64,000 bases of DNA from Aurelia coerulea (taxonomy: Eukaryota > Cnidaria > Scyphozoa > Semaeostomeae > Ulmaridae). This document shows, one piece after another, positions 44,340 through 53,127 of the stretch. Numbering within the stretch: position 1 is the first letter of the stretch; every line of letters starts with the position of its first letter. The translations under genes were made by a program, and so were the position numbers. A model generated the notes under the pieces. It saw nothing but the letters and a program-made list of their open reading frames with translations, had not been told where the DNA came from and made no database searches. The stretch is taken from assembly GCA_039566865.1 (NCBI GenBank), contig CM076944.1:15460501-15524500 (forward strand), written 5' to 3'.

Positions 44340-44648
44340 ATAAAATACTTTGGCATTTTAGCATGCCTAAGTGACGTATGATTTGCCTCCGCAGTTAATA
44401 CGAAATGTAGGAATGCTACCCCGTATCTAAAATTACTTTTATCCCTACAACCGTGGGCTCAGTGGGCTTCTTTTGTTCTCTATTGTTCTACCATTGGCTC
44501 ACTGTTGGCTTCCATTGTAATGAGCCCATGCAAAGCCAACCAGTTCATGGACTGTATACATATGTTCAAAATGATTTGAAACTACGCGCCAAAATACTTT
44601 GTCATTTTAGCATGCCTAAGTGACGTATGATTTGCCTCCGCAGTTCAT
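44340..44648 (+). repeat. 249-bp tandem repeat, left part of the outer array
   Basis: Units begin ATGCCTAAGTGACGTATGAT at 44363 and 44612. Each has TTTGCCTCCGCAGTT, ACCGTGGGCTCAGTGGGCTT and CTACGCGCCAAAATACTT. The second unit is cut at 44648 by the DIRS/Ngaro-type element; the array resumes at 50953. It is inverted relative to 41273-41760. Confidence 0.9.
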
Positions 44649-44842
44649 GTATTCTCACCGGATATGTCTCTCCGAGTTTCAATAAAAGTAAGAATATGCC
44701 CATGCCTTCTCGCCCCTTGGGACCATAACCTATTTAAACAAATTCAACGAGGCTATTCAGTCATTCTTTATGAGCTACAAGCAACGAAACATCAAAATCT
44801 GTAGGCTGCTCATAATATTCACCGTCGCTGACAGATCAAATG
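44649..44842 (+). repeat. A1 of the split direct repeats
   Basis: It begins GTATTCTCACCGGATATGTC and is nearly identical to A2 for about 143 bp, up to CAAGCAACGAAAC, then diverges but remains alignable for about 50 bp more. It abuts the cut 249-bp unit. Confidence 0.85.
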
Positions 44843-45083
44843 GCTGAGGCCCAAGTCCCATGAAATTTGCCTCAAGCAGATTTCTTGGATATTCTCCAAG
44901 CGGCAGTCCCAGAGATACAACAGCCAGACCAGAACGCCGCTCAGAATGCTGTGCAACAGGCCGATTTTGGCCCAGTGGTACGTTGTTATTACTTTTGCTA
45001 CCTGTTTGTTTTTCCTATGCCTTGAGTTGATCTGGCCATGCATATTTTCAGTCTTTGTTGCAAATTTGTTTTTCAACCTTTTT
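44843..45083 (+). other. Possible gag-like remnant of the DIRS/Ngaro-type element
   Basis: A short plus frame around 44870-44990 (FLDILQAAVPEIQQPDQNAA) precedes the satellite. It looks coding-like but is too short to assign; the antisense 118-codon frame is probably fortuitous. Confidence 0.3.
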
Positions 45084-46620
45084 AGGGGCCGATTCGTTTT
45101 AATTCTTATTCGGTGACCCAGAAAATTTAACAAGTATTGTGCACGTGCTAGGGGTCTCGCAGAGTGAAAACACATGGCTTTTGACTGATTTTTAGGGGTC
45201 TTTTAGTGGCAACTCTAGGCTAATATGCCTCTTTAGATCTTAGGAATAAATGCTTCAATTTTGCAGAATTTAGGGTTTTTGTTAGGGGCCGAATTTCTAT
45301 TCGGCGACCCAAAAACATTGAACTGTTTCTGTGCACTTGCTAGGGGTCACGCAGAGTGATAACCCATGGCTTTTGACTGATTTTTAGGGGCCTTTTCGTG
45401 GCAACCCTAGGCTAATATGCCTCTTTAGATCTTAGGAATAAATGTTTCAATTTTGCAGAATTTAGGGATTCTGTTAGGGGCCGAATTTCTATTCGGCGAC
45501 CCAAAAACATTGAACTGCTTCTGCGCACTTGCTAGGGGTCACGCAGAGTGATAACCCATGGCTTTTGACTGATTTTTAGGGGTCTTTTTCGTGGCAACCC
45601 TAGGCTAATATGCCTCTTTAGATCTTAGGAATAAATGTTTCAATTTTGCAGAATTTAGGGATTTTGTTAGGGGCCGATTCGATTTAATTTTTTACTCGGC
45701 GACCCAAATAATTGAACTGTTTTTGTGCAAGTGCTAGGGGTCACGCAGAGTGATAACCCATGGCTTTTGACTGATTTTTAGGGGCCTTTTCGTGGCAACC
45801 CTAGGCTAATATGCCTCTTTAGATCTTAGAAATAAATGTTTCAGTTTTGCAGAATTTAGGGATTTTGTTAGGGGCCGATTCGTTTTAATTTTTTACTCGG
45901 CGACCCAAATAATTGAACTGTTTCTGTGCAAGTGCTAGGGGTCACGCAGAGTGATAACCCATGGCTTTTGACTGATTTTTGGGGGCCTTTTCGTGGCAAC
46001 CCTAGGCTAATATGCCTCTTTAGATCTTAGAAATAAATGTTAAATTTTTCCAGCATTTAGGGATTTGTTAGGGGCCGATTCGTTTAATTTTTATTCGGCA
46101 ACCCAAATAATTGAACTGTTTTTGTGCAAGTGCTAGGGGTCACGCAGAGTGATAACCCATGGCTTTTGACTGATTTTTAGGGGCCTTTTTCGTGGCAACC
46201 CAAGGCTAATATGCCTCTTTAGATCTTAGGAATCAATTTTTCAATTTTGCAGAATTTAGGGTTTTTGTTAGGGGCCGATTCGTTTTAATTTTTATTCGGC
46301 GACCCAAATAATTGAACTGTTTTTGTGCAAGTGCTAGGGGTCACGCGGAATGATAACCCATGGCTTTTGACTGATTTATAAGTGCTTTTTTGTGGCAACC
46401 CTAGGCTAATATGCCTTTTTAGATCTTAGGAATAAGTTTTTCAATTTTGCAAAAATTGGGGATTTGTTAGGGGCCGATTCGTTTTAATTCTTATTCGGCG
46501 ACCCAAAAAATTGAACAGTTTTTGTGCACATGCTAGGAGTCACGCAGAGTGATAACCCATGATTTTTGACTGATTTTTGGGGGTCTTTTTTCGTGGCAAT
46601 CCCTAGGCTAATGCATTTTA
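45084..46620 (+). repeat. Satellite array, about eight units of 192-202 bp
   Basis: The marker TTGACTGATTTTT recurs at 45181, 45373, 45565, 45767, 45968, 46166, 46367 and 46566. Units share GTTAGGGGCCGATTCG, TATTCGGCGACCCAAA, GCTAGGGGTCACGCAGAGTG and CCTAGGCTAATATGCC. The first three steps are 192 and the later ones 198-202. Divergence rises toward the right end. It lies in the 5' internal part of the DIRS/Ngaro-type element. Confidence 0.93.
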
Positions 46621-47579
46621 CATCAAAAAGGAAAAATTTCTTCTACCTTGCAAAAGATAGTTGAATATATTCCGATCGGCTACCCTTCTAAGAATTCTAG
46701 AAAAAAGAAACAATGCCACCTTGGCTTTCCTCAAGCAATACGGTCTGACATGCTCGATATTTAGACACTTTTTACATTCTTCCTAGCCCATTATTGCCTC
46801 TAAAACTAAGTCTTTTGACCATACATACATTGTTGCCTTTGCTATACATCAATCAAATATACTATCATACTTCCATATTGCGCATGTGTTAATGTTTGTG
46901 GTATCCACAGAGATACAGCAATTATTATAGTCAGAGAATACTGCAACTGGGTCCACTTTATCTCCTCCGCGAGGTTTCTTTAGTTTTCCTTTTCTTTTTC
47001 TGCAGTTCCATGGTCCCCGATTCTGTGGTCCGTAATTCTCTCTTTTTTAAAAAAACTATCTGTGTAGGCAAAATAGCTAAGTTATTGCTCAATAATATCA
47101 TGCTGCTTCGCAGCAATTACTACGGTTACCTCTCTTTCTCTCTACCCTGTAGCATCGAGTAACATTTATCTTTCTCTACTTAATTTTTTCCCTTCGCTGC
47201 ATCCTCTCCAGACCAGCCAATGTCTCGGGGGTTTAGCTAAGAACCTTTATGCGCGGCTTCAAGTTGTGCTCCGAGTGGCTGGGTTGGAGGACTCCTTTAT
47301 CAGATACCATGATCCTGCTCCTCTCTTTCGCTTGGCCTTTTCTTTTTTCAGTGTCTTCCTGCTGATTGCCTTTTCAATTTGGAAATTAAAAAATTACAGC
47401 AAGGAATTGGAGTAAGATCTCATCACAATATAATTTGGTGCAATCTGAGGGGGGAGTCCACCAATCCAGCCACTCAAAAAGCACTCGACTGTGTATCTAG
47501 AGTTAGAGACGGCAACTTCTATGCCTCTGCCAATGATGTTGTTTTCCGAGATCCAAAATCCTTTGTGGCCGGCAAAATT
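46621..47579 (+). other. Internal region of the DIRS/Ngaro-type element, decayed
   Basis: Possible coding remains in the plus strand include NLYARLQVVLRVAGLEDSF near 47240, followed by stops. GCTGCTTCGCAGCAATTA near 47103 recurs at 4410. No complete gene. Confidence 0.4.
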
Positions 47580-47898
47580 CACTACCATTATGATGCCTAG
47601 AATCTTGTCTCACAAGGGTACCACAAAAAGAGGGAAATTCTGCGCTACATCGCTGAGGGGGTCTCTGTCCACGATTTTTTCACACCTTTTAAAGGAGACT
47701 TCAAGGGGCAGCATTACAATTCAAAATTTCCCCCACGCATTAAAATTTACTAACAACAAGTCATGTGGGTCATTTGACCAATTCATTACGGAGACAATTC
47801 TCGAAAGAATTCGGAATGGCTCAATTTCTATCTGGGGGAAATGTGGACAGTGTACTCCTCCGCATATAGTCATGCCACTAACTGTAGAACCTACAAAA

Positions 47899-49504
47899 CA
47901 GGGCTTGAAAATGTCCGGCAGCACCGGCAGCGTGTGGCCGAGTGGTTAAGGCGACTGACTCGTAAACCAAAGGTCAGAACGGCCGAGGTTCGAATCCCGC
48001 TCTGGACAGTTTGGTCGCTGTCCGTAACTCTAGCCCGGGTCGACCAGAGCCATGCGAGGGAAATCTGGTAGCTGCGGCGGGTTGATGGTAAAACATCCGT
48101 GGCCCCTGCTGGAAATAAGTCTCTCTCAGACTTTCGCAGGGTAGCCACGTTAAATATGATACCTACCTACCTAGCGGCGCTGCCAGGAAATTGTTAACGA
48201 AAATGACTCGCAGGAAATTTATCACTATTTCGCAGGAAATTTCTGGCATGTTCTGGCATATTCCTAATTATCAAGTCATTTTCCTGTTCTATATTCCTTT
48301 GATATGTAACTAATTTTCGCGACAGTCCTTGTTTGAATGACGTCGTTCCACTTGTTCTCACTATTTGTACAATACAAATACCGGGTGACCTCAAAAAACT
48401 TCCCAAGCTAGATCATAGGTAGCTTTCTGAAAACAAAAGTTATTGAAAATGGTTTGTACCACCGTTTATTCAAAAGGCCTAGCTATCTTTTGAGTTGCTG
48501 CATAGGCACTCCAAGCCATGATTACTGCTCGAAAAACGAGATCGAAAGGGATTTCGAATCCATTCTTTCTCATTATTACAACCAGACTTCTTTCCAGTCA
48601 ACATTTTGTGAAAACTTAACGTAAGAGGTGGACTGGAAGTCATCTGGGGAAATTTGTTGTTTGAAAAACGATTGATATCTGTTCCTCTTTCAAAAATTGT
48701 GCTACCATGCAAAATTTGGAATTCGGCTTTGTTCCCTCTTCCAAAATATGAACGGTAGAAGGAGGACAGATTCCATGAAATGACTGACTGAACTATCATA
48801 TTTTAGGACTGGCTTTTCAGAGGGTAGTCTTAAACTAACCAGGCAATATAAAAAAAAATGTTCGCCTTTCAGCTCCAGCTACATGCTGATACCTTCTTTG
48901 TGTTCATAACATTTGCTTTAAAAAACCTAGGGGTGATCCAGTTTGTGAAGCTTATGTCTGGGTCAGCCGATCAGCCGGTGCCTTTTTTGATACTCGAATT
49001 TAAGTTTTGAACCCTTAATATGATGAAAATAGAAAGTATCATTTTATTGATTAAAAACCTTTTCTGTCCATCAAAATATAAAGTTAAGCTTTTATCCAAC
49101 TTATTACTGAGTCATTTTTGAGATCGTCAAATGGAACAGCAACCATAAAATCCAAAGCTTACAGATAGATGGTTCACTAAACATCAGCTGGGTTTGTAAT
49201 TATGTAAAATTAAGTTTACCCGTCAAAGAACTGAAAGTGTGGTCCAAAAACTTTCCATGACCACCTAATTCAATGTAAATAATAACATTGTTTCCATTAA
49301 CATCTAAATTCGATGGGCTTTTCTTCGAGTACAAGTTAGTTCTTTAGTTAGAATGCAAGTTCATTCTGGACAGAATTCGGGGATCCTGTTTGAACCATTG
49401 AAATATCTTATAATCCTACTTGCAGGAAATTTCGGCTAGATTTCGCAGAAAATTCTGATTTTTTAATTTTGTTGCCAGGAAGAAAAACCTTTTTTCCAGC
49501 CCTG
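47899..49504. mobile_element. hAT-like non-autonomous element with perfect 8-bp duplication
   Basis: Ends are CAGGGCTTGAAAA and the inverted CAGGGCTGGAAAA. CTACAAAA lies on both sides (47891-47898 and 49505-49512). Excising it with one copy of the duplication restores the RT frame across VEPTK/PRLCH. There is no transposase. The 8-bp duplication and CAGGG terminus are hAT hallmarks. A solo ACCGGGTGACCTC end near 48381 hints at another insertion inside it. Confidence 0.88.
47930..48173 (+). mobile_element. tRNA-derived SINE, Ser/Leu-type head
   Basis: An A box TGGCCGAGTGG (47935-47945) and a B box GGTTCGAATCC (47987-47997) have the spacing of a long-variable-arm tRNA. The anticodon arm does not pair well and the acceptor stem does not close, so it is not a tRNA gene. 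A GC-rich body follows and it ends in GATACCTACCTACCTA. It lies just inside the left end of the hAT-like element. Confidence 0.75.
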
Positions 49505-50049
49505 CTACAAAACCCAGGTTATGCCACGATGAAAGATATTTAAAACTATGGATGAGCTGCCGAAAAGTAATTTGACCCCATCACTGATTTGTCCCACTAT
49601 GTTGGTAAAGATCATTACCAGGCTAAACTTGATGACAAATCTGGGTATGATCACATAAAATTAACCCAAGAAAGTAAAACCTTCTTTGGCCTCCGCTGGA
49701 AGAATTGGTACTTCGTTTATAACACCATCCCATTTGGTTGGAGCCCCAGTGCTTATATTTACCAAACTGTGGGTTTGGCTGCTTCTCATTTCATCCGATC
49801 AAATGGCGTCCCTGTTACCCAGTATATAGATGATCGTCATATTGGGCAACTTCTTCCTGCTAAAACCGTCATTACCAACTGGTCTGATCTCGAACTTGCA
49901 GACGCAGCGGTTTTTATCTCTTCTCTCTCCTTCGTTTCTGGTGGCTACTTTATTGGCTTACAAAAGTCCGTCCTCTGCCAGGCCCAGAGCATTTTGTTCC
50001 TCGGTTTGATATCAAATTCCCAGGATCAGTCATTTTCAATTCCCCAAGA

Positions 50050-50084
<35 letters not shown>

Positions 50085-50594
50085 AAGAATGCTGAAAGAA
50101 TGTTTCTGTTAAAACGTTACAGCGATTTGGAGGAAAAGCTATATCTTTCTCCTTGGCTCTCCCTGCCGCACGTCTGTACACACGTGAAGTTAACGCGGGT
50201 ATAAGCTCAGGAATCAAGAATACAAGACATATTCTGGTAACTGGGAGACTGAGAAATTAGTTGGAACGCTGGCGTTATGAATGATGCAAGTTCAATCTTA
50301 GCCTCCTCGATGACAAAGCCCACATCCTCGGCTATTTCAACTGCAGAGACTCTGGGAAGGGAATACAGAGAGAGAAACTTCTTGGACGGTTTTAAAAATT
50401 ATTTGACAACTAAAGTGTCAGCATTATGTTTTTGTTGTGAAAAAAGGATGATTTAGACCCACCAGCCTGATCTTGTTTTGTTTGTCTCGTTCCTAATTTT
50501 CTTTTGAGTATTGGAAGCAGTGACTGGTCCATACTGTTCTCGTGTGTTTTGTGATGTTTTCATGAGTCTGTTCAGTTCTTAGGGGTGACCTAAG

Positions 50595-50949
50595 TCGCTT
50601 TCAGTAGCAACTCCGAAGCACTCTCCATATCTTAGTAGTTTGAAAGGAAGAGAGTCAGATCCGGTGAAAATACGTTGGTATTCTCACCGGATATGTCTCT
50701 CCGAGTTTCAATAAAAGTAAGAATATGCCCATGCCTTCTCGCCCCTTGGGACCATAACCTATTTAAACAAATTCAACGAGGCTATTCAGTCATTCTTTAT
50801 GAGCTACAAGCAACGAAACTCAGAATCTACCCACCGCTCCTCCCTCAGCGACGGATCTGCTTTCTTCCTTTCAAACGCAACTCCTCGCACTCTCCATATC
50901 TTAGTAGTTTGAAAGGAAGAGAGTCAGATCCGGTGAAAATACGTTGGTA
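50595..50949 (+). repeat. B1-A2-B2 block of the split direct repeats
   Basis: CTCTCCATATCTTAGTAGTT to ACGTTGGTA occurs at 50619-50680 (B1) and 50889-50949 (B2), essentially identical over 60 bp, with weaker matching upstream (GCAACTCC..GCACTCTCC). A2 (50678-50870) lies between them. Confidence 0.88.
50661..50690. promoter_or_regulatory. Putative recombination site at the B1/A2 junction
   Basis: Two 13-bp inverted arms, CCGGTGAAAATAC and GTATTCTCACCGG, with one mismatch, enclose a 4-bp centre GTTG. One arm is also at the left end of the element (44649-44661) and the other at the right end (50931-50943). This is the half-site arrangement expected if a circle closes at this junction. Function is inferred. 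Confidence 0.6.
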
Positions 50950-50952
50950 ATG

Positions 50953-51630
50953 ATGCCTAAGTGACGTATGATTTGCCTCCGCAGTTCATACGAAATGTAG
51001 GAATGCTACCCCGTATCTAAAATTACTTTTATCCCTACAACCGTGGGCTCAGTGGGCTTCTTTTGTTCTCTATTGTTCTACCATTGGCTCACTGTTGGCT
51101 TCCATTGTAATGAGCCCATGCAAAGCCAACCAGTTCATGGTCTGTATACATGTGTTCAAAATGATTTGAAACTACGCGTCAAAATACTTTGTCATTTTAG
51201 CATGCCTAAGTGACGTATGATTTGCCTCCGCAGTTCATACGAAATGTAGGAATGCTACCCCGTATCTAAAATTACTTTTATCCCTACAACCGTGGGCTCA
51301 GTGGGCTTCTTTTGTTCTCTACTGTTCTACAATTGGCTCACTGTTGGCTTCCATTGTAATGAGCCCATGCTAAGTCAACCAGTTCATGGACTGTATACAT
51401 GTGTTCAAAATGATTTGAAACTACGCGCCAAAATACTTTGTCATTTTAGCATGCCTAAGTGACGTATGATTTGCCTCCGCAGTTCATACGAAATGTAGGA
51501 ATGCTACCCCGTATCTAAAATTACCTTCATCCTTACAACCGTGGGCTCAGTGGGCTTCTTTTGTTCTCTATTGTTCTACCATTGGCTCACTGTTGGCTTC
51601 CATTGTAATGAGCCCACGCAAAGCCAACGA
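50953..51630 (+). repeat. 249-bp tandem repeat, right part of the outer array
   Basis: Units start at 50953, 51202 and 51451, exactly 249 bp apart. The last stops at about 51630 after CCACGCAAAGCCAACGATT. Units are nearly identical. They continue the array at 44340-44648. Confidence 0.92.
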
Positions 51631-52114
51631 TTGATATGGGTGTTTCCTGTGAAATTATGATTAGCCAGCACAATGATTAAGAACAATAGGAAATAAAGGA
51701 ATTTTTGAACAGCAGCATGTTTGGACTTAAATCCATTGATGAAGTATGTGTACATATGTCATCTGCATTGTTCCCATGTTCCCTTGTGAATATGTATGAT
51801 GGAGAATGATTGTATTTGGTGACCAGTTCCCCTTTTATAGAACTTTGGAATATTTTTTTGGCCCATGGTTCACTTTTCCGGAACAATGGTTCTATGTTAT
51901 GAATTCTCTTGTGAGTTCTATAAGCATTCAGGGCGGACCAATTTTAATGCAATAAATTGCAAAACTGGTTTCGACCAGAGGGGTCATGAATATCAACAGG
52001 TTTTTTATGCTGAACCAAGATTTCAAATCTTAAATAAAGGGTAATACAAACAAAAACAACTAAAATCACATTTCAACAAATCATCGATAATGTTGATGAT
52101 CATCATCATCTCAT
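51631..52114. other. Non-coding DNA right of the 249-bp array
   Basis: Small near-palindromic phrases such as GGAACAATGGTTC (51880) recall GGAACCATGTTCC at 38064 on the other side of the helicase-recombinase locus, but the match is short. No gene seen. Confidence 0.35.
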
Positions 52115-52440
52115 CAGATCAGATCAGATCAGATCAGATCAGATCAGATCAGATCAGATCAGATCAGATCAGATCAGATCAGATCAGATCAGATCAGATC
52201 AGATCAGATCAGATCAGATCATCATCAGATCAGATCAGATCAGATCAGATCAGATCAGATCAGATCAGATCAGATCAGATCAGATCAGATCAGATCAGAT
52301 CAGATCAGATCAGATCACATCAGATCAGATCAGATCAGATCATCATCATCAGATCGGATCAGATCATCATCATCAGATCAGATCATCATCAGATCAGATC
52401 ATCATCATCAGATCAGATCATCATCAGATCATCATCAGAT
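52115..52440 (+). repeat. (GATCA)n pentanucleotide array
   Basis: About 50 units of AGATC, pure for the first 200 bases, then increasingly mixed with ATC triplets (52330-52440). Each unit holds a GATC tetramer. Open frames here are repeat artefacts. Confidence 0.97.
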
Positions 52441-52611
<171 letters not shown>

Positions 52612-52808
52612 CCACCAGTTCCTGAACAGTTCCACAACAGTTCCTGAAGGAAAAAGGTGCAACAACAAGAATTGAGTCAATCCAGAAATCAACTCTACTA
52701 GGCACGGCGAGAATCATCAGACAGGTTCTTGATATCTAAGGAAAACTAGATGTTACCCGATATCTTGGACATTAATCCCAAATGTTAATTCATTTGTGTG
52801 TAACATTA

Positions 52809-52856
52809 ATAATCATAATAATAATAATAATAATAATAATAATTATAATAATAATA
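52809..52856 (+). repeat. (AAT)n microsatellite left of the 2.57-kb array
   Basis: An ATA/AAT tract of about 45 bases with two interruptions, about 50 bp before the first array unit. Confidence 0.9.
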
Positions 52857-52904
52857 GAGTCAATAAAAACAAGAACTTTTCAGTGAAATAGTTCGATCTT
52901 ATGT

Positions 52905-53127
52905 ACAATCACTTACAAAATTGTTGAGCCACCCTGAAAAAATGAGTTTTTTAGCCCCCCCCTTTCCCCCATGTCAATGTTGTTTGGAAAAAAGTACTTG
53001 GTCATGCTGACAGACGTGGTTTGGCAACTTTTTAGTGGTTTCTCAACATTGACTAGGGGAAAGGGGGGAAAGCAGAGGCAAAAAACAGACAATCTGAGGG
53101 TGGCTCAACAATTTTGTAAGTGATTGT
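52905..53127. mobile_element. 223-bp hairpin element at the start of the array unit
   Basis: ACAATCACTTACAAAATTGT and AATTGTTGAGCCACCCTGA are mirrored by TCTGAGGGTGGCTCAACAAT and TTTTGTAAGTGATTGT. In copies 2-4 the inverted ends reach further (TTTCAG/CTGAAA). Inner arms share CCCCCTTTCCCCC/GGGGGAAAGGGG. The same hairpin recurs at 55475, 58050 and 60625. Confidence 0.85.

Larger units (their letters stand above)
47580..50450 (+). pseudogene. DIRS/Ngaro-type reverse transcriptase and RNase H remnant
   Basis: The plus strand carries, across several frames, REILRYIAEGVSVHDFF, a SKFPPRI segment, SCGSFDQFITETILERI, GSISIWGKCG, PPHIVMPLTVEPTK (ending at the hAT element) and, after it, PRLCHDERYLKLW, DDKSGYDHIKLT, FGLRWKNWYF, PFGWSPSAYIY and the YIDD catalytic box (about 49825). 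A run of about 33 A follows (50050-50082), and then VKTLQRFGGKAISFSLA and AARLYTREVN of the RNase H region in another frame. Frameshifts, stops, the A run and the insertion make it dead. The RT normally makes cDNA for recombinase-mediated integration. Confidence 0.87.
44649..50949 (+). mobile_element. DIRS/Ngaro-type tyrosine-recombinase retrotransposon (RT/RNase H remnant) with split direct repeats
   Basis: A1 (44649-44842) matches A2 (50678-50870). B1 (about 50595-50679) matches B2 (about 50862-50949). The order A1-internal-B1-A2-B2 is the split direct repeat layout of PAT/Ngaro elements. Internal RT and RNase H remains are at 47580-50450, broken by a hAT-like element. The recombinase such elements normally encode is not seen between 50450 and 50595, so it seems deleted. 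The element sits inside the 249-bp array with no simple target duplication, as expected for the class. Confidence 0.82.

Noticed and set aside
44819..45175. 118-codon minus-strand frame right of A1
   Set aside because: No motif, overlaps the start of the satellite, and the plus strand of the same stretch looks more like remnant coding sequence.
45084..46620. CRISPR array
   Set aside because: Units of about 200 bp repeat throughout with no short repeat and unique spacer pattern, and the DNA is eukaryotic.
47930..48010. A functional tRNA gene
   Set aside because: A and B boxes are good, but the anticodon arm and acceptor stem do not pair and a SINE body follows.
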